The notes beneath the pieces were generated by a model, which searched no databases, had not been told where the DNA came from, and was given only the letters and a program-made list of their open reading frames with translations. Source: an uncultured Paracoccaceae bacterium (GTDB lineage: Bacteria; Pseudomonadota; Alphaproteobacteria; Rhodobacterales; Rhodobacteraceae). Taken from it: 64,000 nt of DNA. A program made the translations under genes and the position numbers. Below, piece after piece: positions 54,121-62,599 of the stretch. The DNA lies in contig CANLND010000004.1 of assembly GCA_947492585.1 (NCBI GenBank), forward strand, positions 124,001 to 188,000. Reading direction: 5' to 3'. Positions within the stretch are counted from its first letter, which is position 1. Every line of letters starts with the position of its first letter.

Positions 54121-55866
54121 ATGTCCATTTTCGACTTCTCCGACACAGAATCCCTTGGCAGCGTCATTTCAGTCGACACCGCTGCAATCACTATTCGCGT
54201 TGATGATCTGGACCGGCTCAAACGTCTCCAGGTCAACCGGCTGGTTGTTCTTCAAAGCAGTAAGCCCGGTCAGCACCTAATTGGTATTGTTGTAAAGATT
54301 ACCCGGAAGCCAGATACGCGTGAACTGGATGAGGTCGAGCTTGGCGACGAAGAGCTTGTCCCGAACGAAAACAACTTGGTGAAAGTCACCCTCATTGGCA
54401 CACTGCTCGACCGAGTCGGCACTGATCAGAACGTGTTTCGCCGTACTCTTGAGACTGTTCCCGAAATCGACGCAAACTGCTTTTCGCTGGATGGCGAGCG
54501 GCTTACCAAATTCATGCAAGTCATTTCTGACGTTAAAACAGATGGCCCCAAGCTATCCCTTGGTCATTTCACGTTGGATGACGAAGCCATCGCCTACCTT
54601 AATGGTAACAAGCTATTTCAACGCCACGCGGTAATAGTCGGCAGTACTGGCTCGGGGAAGTCTTGGACCACTGCAAGGTTGCTCGATCAGATTGCCGAGT
54701 TGCCGCAAGCAAATGCCGTCTTGTTCGACATTCATGGCGAATATCGCCCACTAAAGAGCAAAGCATTCAGGCACCTACGGATCGCCGGACCATCAGACAT
54801 CGAACACAATCGTGGTTTGGCTGATGGCGTTCTTCATCTACCGTACTGGCTGCTGGGCTATGAGGCCTTGTTGTCGTTGTTTGTTGACCGCAGTGACCAG
54901 AATGCTCCGAACCAGTCAATGATCATGACGCGTGCAATCGTTGACGCTAAGAAGAGCTGTCTTGACCCAGTGGAGCACAAAGAGATCCTGGAGAACTTCA
55001 CGATCGACAGCCCTGTGCCCTTCGATATCAACACCGTCCTCGATAAACTTAAGAAGCTGGACGAAGAGATGGTCCCAGGGACGGGGAACCGCGAAAAGCA
55101 GGGCCCATATCACGGAAAACTCAGCCGTTTGATTGGTCGCCTGGAAGCCAAGAAGCATGACCGCCGCCTGGCTTTCCTGTTCCAGCCACCACCTGAATGT
55201 ATGGACATGGCTTGGCTGGAACGGATGGTCCACGCCATCTCTGCGGGACGTGGAGCACAAGACAACAACGAAGGTGGCATCAAAATCATTGACTTTTCAG
55301 AAGTGCCGTCAGACGTGTTGCCACTGATGGTGAGCCTATTGGCTCAAATTATCTTCTCAACCAGCCTTTGGACAAAATCCGACAAGCGCCATCCAATCGC
55401 AATAATGTGTGACGAGGCCCACCTGTACATTCCGGAACGCATGCAGGCGGACAGTTCTGACTCCGTTGCCGTTGAGATATTTGAACGGATCGCCAAAGAG
55501 GGCCGAAAGTACGGAATTGGCCTTGTTGTGATTAGCCAGCGGCCATCGGAAGTAAATCGAACTGTGCTCAGCCAATGTAATAATGTGGTGGCAATGCGCC
55601 TGACCAACAGCGACGATCAAAGCGTCATCAAACGGCTCTTGCCTGATAGCCTTGGAAGCTTTGGTGACTTGCTGCCCGTCCTGGATATTGGCGAGGCGCT
55701 CGTTGTTGGTGATGCCAGCCTGCTGCCCACACGAATTCGGATCGCTGAGCCAAAGATGAAGCCAGATAGCCAAACAGTCGCTTTCTGGGATCGTTGGAAC
55801 GAAAACAATCCAATATCTGATACTCAATTTTCTATTAGTTCCTGGCGCAAGCAAAGCTCGACTTGA
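54121..55866 (+). CDS. HerA-type ATPase/translocase of SIR2-HerA
   Basis: A 581-residue HerA/FtsK-like ATPase (DUF87). The N-terminal HAS-barrel lies at about 1-150, Walker A is GSTGSGKSWTTARL near 174, followed by LFDIHGEYRPL. Walker B is IMCDEAHLYIP near 428, and the region from KEGRKYGIGLVVISQRPSEV to LSQCNNVVAMRLTN (sensor and Arg finger) is typical. It forms a hexameric ring that assembles with SIR2 and activates it. The 9-base spacing to SIR2 matches the known two-gene antiphage system. A hydrolase gene follows 70 bases later. Confidence 0.9.
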   Translation: MSIFDFSDTESLGSVISVDTAAITIRVDDLDRLKRLQVNRLVVLQSSKPGQHLIGIVVKITRKPDTRELDEVELGDEELVPNENNLVKVTLIGTLLDRVGTDQNVFRRTLETVPEIDANCFSLDGERLTKFMQVISDVKTDGPKLSLGHFTLDDEAIAYLNGNKLFQRHAVIVGSTGSGKSWTTARLLDQIAELPQANAVLFDIHGEYRPLKSKAFRHLRIAGPSDIEHNRGLADGVLHLPYWLLGYEALLSLFVDRSDQNAPNQSMIMTRAIVDAKKSCLDPVEHKEILENFTIDSPVPFDINTVLDKLKKLDEEMVPGTGNREKQGPYHGKLSRLIGRLEAKKHDRRLAFLFQPPPECMDMAWLERMVHAISAGRGAQDNNEGGIKIIDFSEVPSDVLPLMVSLLAQIIFSTSLWTKSDKRHPIAIMCDEAHLYIPERMQADSSDSVAVEIFERIAKEGRKYGIGLVVISQRPSEVNRTVLSQCNNVVAMRLTNSDDQSVIKRLLPDSLGSFGDLLPVLDIGEALVVGDASLLPTRIRIAEPKMKPDSQTVAFWDRWNENNPISDTQFSISSWRKQSST

Positions 55867-55936
55867 GCTGGCGCAGATTGCTTAGATGCAAAGTACTATC
55901 AACGAGAAGCATTAGACACTTCCTGAAAGATACTTA

Positions 55937-56521
55937 ATGGCCGACCGCTACCAATCCTTCAAAGAACTTGCTGCCGACGCGCAGCTCGGCACCGATTACT
56001 GCATTCGAGCCACGGATCGTGGCTCAGAGGTAGTGATCCTTGCGCCTCACGGCGGATGGATCGAGCCCATGACATCTGAGATAGCCGATGCTATCGCAGG
56101 AACAAATCTTTCGTTTTACGCCTTCGAGGCTCTAAGGAATGGGCCTCACAGCGATTTTCACATAACTTCACATCGTTTCGATGAACCTACGGCCGTCGAA
56201 CTTGTCGGCAGGTCTCGGTTCGCTATTGCAATCCATGGACGGGGGAACGAAGGAACTGACGCTGTGTGGCTGGGTGGTCGCGCCACTCTCTTACGCGACG
56301 CTGTCGGCACCTCGCTCCGCGAAGCTGGCTTTGAAGCTGAGATCAACAATAAACTTCCTGGCCTGAACAAGGCAAATATATGTAACCGAACACGTTCAGG
56401 CGAGGGTGTGCAGCTCGAGCTTCCGCGACGGCTGCGGGATCTGTTAGCAAAGGATAACGAAATTTTGCAGTCTTTTAGCGAAGCTGTTCGAAATTCGGTT
56501 CTGCAATCGTCCACTATCTAA
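55937..56521 (+). CDS. Poly-gamma-glutamate hydrolase family protein (PghP/DUF867)
   Basis: A 194-residue protein matching the zinc-dependent PghP family (PF05908), first known as a phage enzyme that cuts poly-gamma-glutamate capsules. The motifs are VVILAPHGGWIEPMT (His and Glu), SFYAFEAL, HITSHRFDEP and AIAIHGRGNEG (metal His). Length is typical. It sits 70 bases after HerA on the same strand and may belong to the same operon, although HerA-SIR2 systems need only two genes. Its substrate here is unknown; an amide bond in a phage or host product is possible. The start ATG has only a weak ribosome binding site. Confidence 0.75.
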   Translation: MADRYQSFKELAADAQLGTDYCIRATDRGSEVVILAPHGGWIEPMTSEIADAIAGTNLSFYAFEALRNGPHSDFHITSHRFDEPTAVELVGRSRFAIAIHGRGNEGTDAVWLGGRATLLRDAVGTSLREAGFEAEINNKLPGLNKANICNRTRSGEGVQLELPRRLRDLLAKDNEILQSFSEAVRNSVLQSSTI

Positions 56522-56787
56522 GCATCCTGTCAACGGCGCGCTGACGAATGTTTTCTTTAGCAGGCGGAGGGGCAGCTTCACCGGAAGACCGTCAACAGCA
56601 GCTTTGGGCCAGAAACGACAATCGCTGTTTGAAACCAATTGACCGAGACATGCTTGGGGCTGGCGGGGCATCTCGCCCACAAATGTTGGCGACCTACTTG
56701 CAGTGCAGAGTCAAACTAAATGGTCAAACTCATTTTTCCGGGGCATTGGATGGACCCACCTTCTGTTCATAACGACAGGAGACCACA

Positions 56788-57462
56788 ATGCACCAAAAAA
56801 ACGAACCCGCATTCACGGATGCCGCCAACGTGACCCAGCTTGGCCAGTGGCTTGGTATGTCGCGCAACAGAGTGGGAGCATTTGCCGCCGAGTTGGGTGT
56901 GCTGCCGGCCGGGCGGAAATACCCGGACCTTAGGTTGATTTCCGGAGTGCTCGGCCTTGATGTGCCCAGAACAGAAATCGTGCCACTGACCCACAAGCTC
57001 ATGACGCTCGCCGAAGCCGCCGTGATACTTGGGTACTCCGCTCAGGACTTGAAAACAAAGATTGAGGACGGCGAGATCTCCCTCCCACCAATCTATGTTT
57101 TTGGTGAACGCAGCCGCCGCTTCATCAGGCACCAGTTTCTGGCTTTTTCCCGGAACCCTCGAGGATGTTACGAACGCTACGTATTTCTGCCTGGCTTTCT
57201 CATGAGTGTCGACGAATTCGCTCAAGAGACCGCGCTGGAACCCAATGAGCTTGCAAAGAAACTTGAAGCAGGCAGCCTTGCAGAGCCGTCTCATGTCATT
57301 CTTGAGGGCGGCAAAAAACTCTACGTCAGAGCCCACGTAAAGACCATTCTCAAGCTTTTCCAGAAACGGGAAGAAAACGGCACCAGCCCCGAGATGCCAG
57401 CTTTCAGCGATGGCATTCTTGGGCAGGTAGCACGATCTGCGGCTTCGACCAATCAGTCCTGA
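56788..57462 (+). CDS. Multi-HTH protein preceding the recombinase pair
   Basis: A 224-residue protein with three predicted helix-turn-helix units of the excisionase/MerR type: GQWLGMSRNRVGAFAAELGV near 18-38, LAEAAVILGYSAQDLKTKIE near 74-93, and VDEFAQETALEPNELAKKLE near 144-163. Each resembles an excisionase winged helix. It may be a directionality factor or regulator for the downstream recombinases. AGGAG precedes the ATG. It is followed by a long inverted repeat with a T-run and then the 630-residue recombinase. Confidence 0.6.
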   Translation: MHQKNEPAFTDAANVTQLGQWLGMSRNRVGAFAAELGVLPAGRKYPDLRLISGVLGLDVPRTEIVPLTHKLMTLAEAAVILGYSAQDLKTKIEDGEISLPPIYVFGERSRRFIRHQFLAFSRNPRGCYERYVFLPGFLMSVDEFAQETALEPNELAKKLEAGSLAEPSHVILEGGKKLYVRAHVKTILKLFQKREENGTSPEMPAFSDGILGQVARSAASTNQS

Positions 57463-57533
57463 TCTGGCCCTGTTATGCACCGCAGACCTCGCATTTGCAG
57501 CCCAAATGTCAATTCCGTCTTGCAAGCATCCGG

Positions 57534-57586
57534 ATGTCATTCTGTCGGCTTTTTAAGGTTCTGGTAAATCAACGGCAGAATGACAT
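57534..57586 (+). repeat. 11-bp inverted repeat before the recombinase gene
   Basis: ATGTCATTCTG at 57534-57544 faces CAGAATGACAT at 57576-57586 across 31 bases, followed by a T-run. A related TGTCAATTCCGTC lies at about 57507. It may be a binding site for the multi-HTH protein or the recombinase, or an attenuator hairpin. Confidence 0.5.
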
Positions 57587-57656
57587 TTTTTGCACTCCAA
57601 GGCTTTGGATGCACGCAAAACGGCCAATCTACCTCTCAACACGGAAAGGGAACCTC

Positions 57657-59549
57657 ATGAGCATACTCACTCAAATTGCCTCAAGCACCGCCATCCCGGC
57701 CGGGTCACTCCAACAAAAACCCAAGACCATGCAGGACGTTTATGAAGATGCCGTCCAGGCAGGCAAAGATGATGAGGCCAAAGCCATCAAGCGCCTGGCC
57801 GACTTCTTCGCAAGATCGCTCTGCGATCTCCCAGCCTCGATCGAATGGTTCGACGAGCTGTTCGCTCTGGCCAAATCCCACAGACAGGTGCCGGGTCAGG
57901 ATCGAAATTTCTGGAAAAGCCTCACAGCCTACAACCGCTGGCGCAACAAGGTCCGTAGGCGCATCGAAGAAACGCTCGGCGAGGTCAAAAAAGAAAAAGA
58001 ACGCAGAGCGCGTCAGGATGGTTGGCTGCCTCTGCTCGAGTTGGTGACCATGTTGTCGAAGGATGGCGGGCCGATTCATGCGGGAGAGGCTGGCTGCGTC
58101 ACCGCATTTGCGGACCGGGCGCGCCGGCTGAGCATTGAACCTCTGCAACTCTCCCGACAGAATATCGATCTGCTGCTGGAACAAGCCGCCAGCGAACCTC
58201 TTCGCAGAAAGAACATCCGGGCGTTGCAGGTGCTGCAGCGATACCATTGTATTCAAAGTATCGCAGCACACCTTCCACCGGAGATTGAAATCGATACGGC
58301 GCGCCGGAGGTTCGATAACATCCTGCCGAAGCACGTGGAAGAATGGATCGAACGAATGCTGGAAACGGCACGGTGCGACCCGGAGAAGTATGATCCGACG
58401 ACAGGCAAATACAAAGATGAGTGGACGGACAGCACCGTTGCAACTTACAGGTCATCGTTACGGACATATGTCTGGTCTGCGTCCAGGGAACGCAGTGGTC
58501 AGGTAGATCTGGATACGTTGGCCGATTTTCCCAGACTGGTTTCCAAGGACGTTTTTTGGGGAGTTATCGCTCACTGGAATGACCTCTCTGAGCAGAAAGG
58601 CGGGCTAACGGCCCGAACGGCCTTCGGATACGTCACCCGAATTGCCACTGTTCTTAGCCGGAACAGAATCGAGGTCGCGCATATGATCGAAGCCAAGGAA
58701 AGGAGCGATTTCCTGAAAGAAGGCGAGGCTGCAGATGAAGAAATGTCCCCAAAGAATATCGCTTTTTGCCGACCTCTGGTCGATGATCCGCGCAAGCGAC
58801 GCCAGTTTCTGACACAGCATTTCGAGTACCGCCGGCGGGCTGAGGACATCCTGGCGACGGACAAGGTACTGTCGTCTTCACAACTCAGGCTCGCGCGCAT
58901 GTTTGGCACCTGCGCCGGCTTCGCGGCAGTTGAGCTCTGCGGATCGCCATTGCGTGTCACCAATGCCCTTCAGCTGCGGCACCGCGGACCGACATCAAAC
59001 CTGTTTCTGCCTAAAGGCAACGCCACCCATTTTCTGGTCACAATGAATGCAAAGGAAATGAAGGTGCAAAACAGACAGCAAGTCCCACAGGTAAAAATTC
59101 GCCGCAACGCCCTTGAAGGGGCGCAGACTCTGGAGTGGTATCTTAAAGCCATTCGCCCTCTTTTTCCCTATGGCAACGAAGAATGGTGCCCTGTGGAGAA
59201 CCCGCAGCCACTCGCCAACGTTCGCTTCGGCAGGGTGCAGGACCGGTCGCGGAGTGCGGAATCCATATACTTCTTCGTTGCGCCGCAATCCGGTGCCCAC
59301 TTGTCCAAATCGCTATTTTACGAATGGATCGGCGAGGTGAGCGCTGCGATTGGAATGCCTATGACTGCGCACAATTTCCGGCACGGGTTGGCAAGCATCT
59401 TACTTAAACGGTCTCTGGCAAACCTCGAAAAAGTGGCAAAGTTTCTCGGGAATACCCCAGCGGTCGTTCAACGGAATTACGCGTGGATCAACGTCGAGGC
59501 CGTGATCGAAGAAACCCAGGACGAAATCATGGATGAGGCTCTGGGATGA
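57657..59549 (+). CDS. Large tyrosine-type recombinase (about 630 aa)
   Basis: A 630-residue recombinase. The catalytic domain shows Arg433 in SPLRVTNALQL, His572 and Arg575 in TAHNFRHGLASILL, and Tyr608 in VQRNYAWIN. The usual second His before the Tyr is replaced (FLGNTPAVV). The N-terminal 400 residues are much longer than in phage integrases and hold a basic segment (RNKVRRRIEETLGEV) and a predicted core-binding domain near 280-360. The ATG at 57657 has AAAGGGAA upstream; the frame is open further but without support. It overlaps the 465-residue partner by 4 bases. Confidence 0.82.
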   Translation: MSILTQIASSTAIPAGSLQQKPKTMQDVYEDAVQAGKDDEAKAIKRLADFFARSLCDLPASIEWFDELFALAKSHRQVPGQDRNFWKSLTAYNRWRNKVRRRIEETLGEVKKEKERRARQDGWLPLLELVTMLSKDGGPIHAGEAGCVTAFADRARRLSIEPLQLSRQNIDLLLEQAASEPLRRKNIRALQVLQRYHCIQSIAAHLPPEIEIDTARRRFDNILPKHVEEWIERMLETARCDPEKYDPTTGKYKDEWTDSTVATYRSSLRTYVWSASRERSGQVDLDTLADFPRLVSKDVFWGVIAHWNDLSEQKGGLTARTAFGYVTRIATVLSRNRIEVAHMIEAKERSDFLKEGEAADEEMSPKNIAFCRPLVDDPRKRRQFLTQHFEYRRRAEDILATDKVLSSSQLRLARMFGTCAGFAAVELCGSPLRVTNALQLRHRGPTSNLFLPKGNATHFLVTMNAKEMKVQNRQQVPQVKIRRNALEGAQTLEWYLKAIRPLFPYGNEEWCPVENPQPLANVRFGRVQDRSRSAESIYFFVAPQSGAHLSKSLFYEWIGEVSAAIGMPMTAHNFRHGLASILLKRSLANLEKVAKFLGNTPAVVQRNYAWINVEAVIEETQDEIMDEALG

Positions 59550-60943
59550 GCTCCGAACGTTTTCAAATCCTCGCTAAACCCAACTGGCAAAAGATCGATG
59601 GGCACCAAGCCATCGATACGCTGAACCTCGATTTACTGTGCGCACTGGATAGCTTCTTCGACCACATCGGGCATTTCAAACTGACGCTGCCTACCCCAGA
59701 GGATTTCCTGGCTTGGGCTACGCTCTCTGGGGGCGCAAAAGACTTACGCCTTCTCAGCAGGGGGCTTTCCGCTTTCGATGCCGTTGACCCCAACCTCGAC
59801 GTGATAGACGTTGCGCTGTCCATCATCGAGGCAAAGGAAACTTTTCGTGGCACCGATGGCAAAGGACGTCCAACCTACGGGCGAAGTGTTTCCGTCCCGT
59901 TGGTGGAACTGCCGGAAGATTGGCAGGCATTTCTCCAGCATCTAAGAGTTCGACGGATCGGCGGGGATCCGAGCGCGCCTTCGCTGGAAATTCAGAAACG
60001 CATGTCCCAGAAGCTCGGCCAGTACATTTTTTTAGTGCGAAGGGATGGGTTGGGCGAAGACCTTCACCAGGAAGGTCTCACTGCTTTCTATGGCGACATT
60101 TCGACCCGGATCAGTGCGCGCACAGGGACGCTGCTTCGCCCCGCCACCCTCCGCGCAACCTGGGAAGAACTGGAACGTTTTGCGCGCCTCAGAGGGTCCT
60201 ATTCGGAAGAGCTGGGAGCGGCGCTGAAAACGACGTTGGCAATGCTGCGCGAAGAGGAGCTTGCCGTGACCCAGCTGAAATACGAGAAAATGCATGGGCT
60301 TGGCGGCCCCCCTGACATCATCCGCGAGGCGTTCGCACTGTTGGGCAAAACGGCAAACTCCAGTAGTCCCGGAAAGCGCCATATATTGCGCAATCGCGCT
60401 GCGGCGCTTGGTTTGCCGGCAATCCTGCCGCTTCGCCGGGACTGGGATCGCATCGTATTTGGGAAAACCCTATTTTGGGATCGGGGACGTTATCGTTTCC
60501 GCAACTTCAAGCTCGGCAAGACCGCTCTGCTCGACGGGCGCAGAACATTCCCGGCTTCGATTCCCCCCAGGATGTCGTGCTTCATCGATGCACTCCTGCT
60601 GCATGACAACGACCCGAAGTATCTCGGCGCCCTTCGGGCAAAAGCCGAACAAGAACAAAGACCTCTATTTGTTCATCCCAACGGTACACCAGCGATCAAA
60701 TCCTATGTTAGCCGCGTCTGGTCGGAAGTCGCCGGCACGGGCGCGACCATCGCCAGAACAATGATACACGATCATTTTGGTGCCAAGGGAGAGGAAGGCC
60801 TAACGAAGGCCATGATCCTTTGCGACCAGTACTCGCCGGATACATCAGGCCACTACCGAGGGGTGTCGGTGCATCAACGCGTCTTCAACGCAACGCAGGG
60901 TGATCTCCTCGAAGAGTTCGAAGAACTGATGTCGACAAATTAG
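59546..60943 (+). CDS. Putative recombinase partner, degenerate tyrosine-recombinase-like
   Basis: A 465-residue protein coupled to the large recombinase (ATGA overlap). The C-terminus RTMIHDHFGAKGEEGLTKAM then SPDTSGHYRGVSVHQRVFNA has the spacing of a recombinase C-terminal end with a possible Tyr in GHYRG, but Arg residues expected before are not in place. The middle holds a basic helical region (RMSQKLGQYIFLVRRDGLGED). It is probably a non-catalytic or half-site partner, as in two-recombinase systems such as Tn554 TnpA/TnpB. The resemblance is weak, so the function is inferred from position. Confidence 0.55.
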   Translation: MSSERFQILAKPNWQKIDGHQAIDTLNLDLLCALDSFFDHIGHFKLTLPTPEDFLAWATLSGGAKDLRLLSRGLSAFDAVDPNLDVIDVALSIIEAKETFRGTDGKGRPTYGRSVSVPLVELPEDWQAFLQHLRVRRIGGDPSAPSLEIQKRMSQKLGQYIFLVRRDGLGEDLHQEGLTAFYGDISTRISARTGTLLRPATLRATWEELERFARLRGSYSEELGAALKTTLAMLREEELAVTQLKYEKMHGLGGPPDIIREAFALLGKTANSSSPGKRHILRNRAAALGLPAILPLRRDWDRIVFGKTLFWDRGRYRFRNFKLGKTALLDGRRTFPASIPPRMSCFIDALLLHDNDPKYLGALRAKAEQEQRPLFVHPNGTPAIKSYVSRVWSEVAGTGATIARTMIHDHFGAKGEEGLTKAMILCDQYSPDTSGHYRGVSVHQRVFNATQGDLLEEFEELMSTN

Positions 60944-61106
60944 AAACAAGGGAAAAATCACGCATCGAATGACTTTGTTTTCTACGCAGTCGTCTGGGTG
61001 AGACCGCGCAGAAAACGAAATCATCCGAAATCAGAAAAGGACAACAACGAAGCTCCGAACACCTTCTTGAGCTGCCGATGGGTGCAGCAAAACTGGAGTA
61101 ACGTTT

Positions 61107-61478
61107 ATGCATTCCCCAATCTCACCCGCCGTAAAGGCACTTTTTCTCTTTCTTTCGGAGCACCGTGAGGCTCTGCAAAATGCCGCCCTGGTACTCGGTG
61201 GCGGGATGGCGCTGAGACGGGTCCAGCATCTGTTGGATCATCTCAGCTCAACCCATGAACTGACTCGACGAGCTCGCCTCGACCTCGTCGCTTTGCACGA
61301 GCTTTTTACCCTGGAATATGTTGGCGATCCCGCAAGGCTCGAAACCGTGCTTTTTGCAGAGATTGACCCGACCGATCCCAAGGTTGAAGCAATCTGTTGG
61401 CTTACTGACCGGTTGGAAAATCACATGCGCGCCATCGACGATGCATCCGACCAGCCCGTTTTCGAATTAGCGGCGTGA
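61107..61478 (+). CDS. Small hypothetical protein of the recombinase module
   Basis: A 123-residue mainly helical, Leu-rich protein (KALFLFLSEHREALQNAALVL, divided into two helices, then VQHLLDHLSSTHELTRRARL). No family recognised. GGAG lies 6 bases before the ATG. The next gene starts 11 bases after its stop. The position after two recombinases recalls small accessory proteins such as TnpC of Tn554 (about 125 residues), but this is only an analogy. Confidence 0.55.
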   Translation: MHSPISPAVKALFLFLSEHREALQNAALVLGGGMALRRVQHLLDHLSSTHELTRRARLDLVALHELFTLEYVGDPARLETVLFAEIDPTDPKVEAICWLTDRLENHMRAIDDASDQPVFELAA

Positions 61479-61489
61479 AGGAAGAAGAA

Positions 61490-61903
61490 ATGACAAACAC
61501 CCCTGAAACCCTACCAGATATCGAAGTCCAGGCACTACACGCCATCCGCTCTGCACGCGCATTCGCAAACAACTGGCGTAAGGTTGCTCCAACGGTAGCA
61601 GGACTAACACACGCAAAAACTGGTGAAATGCTTCAACGGCTCGATGAAGGAGAGATTTTTATGCAGCACGACGAAAGTCTCTGGCCAAAATTGGAGCAAA
61701 CACTCGTCGATGCCCTCAATGCCCATCGTGAAGGCTACGGAACTTACGCCTTAGCTAACGACACGAGTTTCGATGATTTGTTTGATCAGGAGCTCGATGA
61801 GAAACGTTGGTTGATGGAATGCTGGAAAACTTTCAAATCTTCCCGACAAGCTCTGATCGATCGGCGAAGGGCCACCCGCCTCGCAGCTTTCTTTTCACAA
61901 TAG
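61490..61903 (+). CDS. Small hypothetical protein of the recombinase module
   Basis: A 137-residue acidic, helical protein (IEVQALHAIRSARAFANNW, then MLQRLDEGEIFMQHDESLWPKLEQTLVDAL as adjoining helices). The ATG at 61490 with GAAGGAAG upstream is preferred over an in-frame GTG at 61475 that overlaps the previous gene. No family recognised. It ends 3 bases before a long hairpin, which probably ends the module transcript. Confidence 0.55.
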   Translation: MTNTPETLPDIEVQALHAIRSARAFANNWRKVAPTVAGLTHAKTGEMLQRLDEGEIFMQHDESLWPKLEQTLVDALNAHREGYGTYALANDTSFDDLFDQELDEKRWLMECWKTFKSSRQALIDRRRATRLAAFFSQ

Positions 61904-61906
61904 AGA

Positions 61907-61937
61907 AAAGCCGAAGTCTGGTTATGACGTCGGCTTT
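61907..61937. terminator. Terminator-like hairpin between convergent genes
   Basis: A 12-bp stem with one mismatch (AAAGCCGAAGTC / GACGTCGGCTTT) and a 7-base loop. The A-run and T-run of the stem allow termination from both sides. Confidence 0.65.
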
Positions 61938-61962
61938 CGATCACCCTATTTGATATGGAAGA

Positions 61963-62154
61963 CTATGTTGACCGTGCAGCAAGCGCACGGTCGACGTAGT
62001 CCTGAATATCAGCTTCGATCCAGCGCGAAGATCCTCCAGTTTTTAGGGGTTTCGCCAAAATACCTGCCTTAATGTCACGGTAAATGCTCGCCCGTGATCG
62101 CTTCAACCGATTGCAGAGGTCCTTCACCGTAAGAAGTTGGCCTTGCTGTCCCAT
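61963..62154 (-). CDS. AlpA-like excisionase/regulator
   Basis: A 63-residue MerR-like winged-helix protein of the AlpA/HTH_17 type: LLTVKDLCNRLKRSRASIYRD is split over helix-turn-helix, then GILAKPLKTGGSSRWIEADI (wing) and QDYVDRALA. AlpA proteins activate or direct excision of P4-type islands. The ATG at 62154 has AAGGA seven bases upstream; a GTG at 62169 would add 5 residues. It sits next to the right att site, which fits a role in island excision. Confidence 0.85.
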   Translation of the reverse strand: MGQQGQLLTVKDLCNRLKRSRASIYRDIKAGILAKPLKTGGSSRWIEADIQDYVDRALAARST

Positions 62155-62444
62155 GAACTGTCCTTTCACACGTTGCTTGGTGACAGGAATTTCGGTTCAA
62201 GGAAAAACAAACAAAGTTGGTTTGATTGCCACCTACGAAAACTTCTGGCTGAGCCTTTCCTCGAAAACGAGCATTGGAATTAGATAGGCATGCAGTCGTT
62301 TATGGTTGAGAAGCGGCCTATGCTGCTGAAAGGTACACAACGATGAAAGCCATTCGGTGCGTAACCCCAGTGTAATCCCACAACTCAAGAAGTGATCACT
62401 CAACAATAAGGATCTAAATAAGTGAAATGCATTCAAGGAGTTAG

Positions 62445-62492
62445 ATGGTGCCCGGGGGCGGAATCGAACCACCGACACGAGGATTTTCAATC
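62445..62492. repeat. Right attachment-site repeat (within tRNA-Phe)
   Basis: 48 bases identical to 31281-31328, ending inside the anticodon stem of tRNA-Phe. Crossover within the anticodon arm is usual for P4-type integrases. Confidence 0.95.
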
Positions 62493-62520
62493 CACTGCTC
62501 TACCCCTGAGCTACCCGGGC
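62446..62520 (-). tRNA. tRNA-Phe(GAA)
   Basis: On the minus strand, GCCCGGG at 62520 pairs with CCCGGGC near 62456; the anticodon loop is TTGAAAA (anticodon GAA), the T loop is TTCGATT, and CCA is encoded at 62448-62446. The length is 75 bases and all four arms fold. It is the integration target of the island; the 3' portion is part of the repeat. It lies between the island and yacG. Confidence 0.98.
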
Positions 62521-62599
62521 ATTGGGAAGGCTGTTCGCCTTGGGTGTGGGCGTTCTATGCCGAGTTACAAAGGGTGTCCAGAGGCATTTCACAAGTTTT

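Larger units (their letters stand above)
31281..62492. mobile_element. 31.2-kb genomic island integrated at tRNA-Phe(GAA)
   Basis: The element is bounded by 48-bp direct repeats from tRNA-Phe and restores an intact tRNA at its right end. It carries a P4-type integrase at the left end and a separate recombinase module with an AlpA-like gene at the right. The cargo includes at least three defence-like loci (DUF4011 helicase with an SbcCD-like pair, an Avs-like STAND protein, SIR2-HerA). By eye the G+C of the cargo is lower and codon use less biased than in the backbone. No conjugation, replication or phage structural genes are seen, so mobilisation would need a helper or simple excision and uptake. 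Confidence 0.9.
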
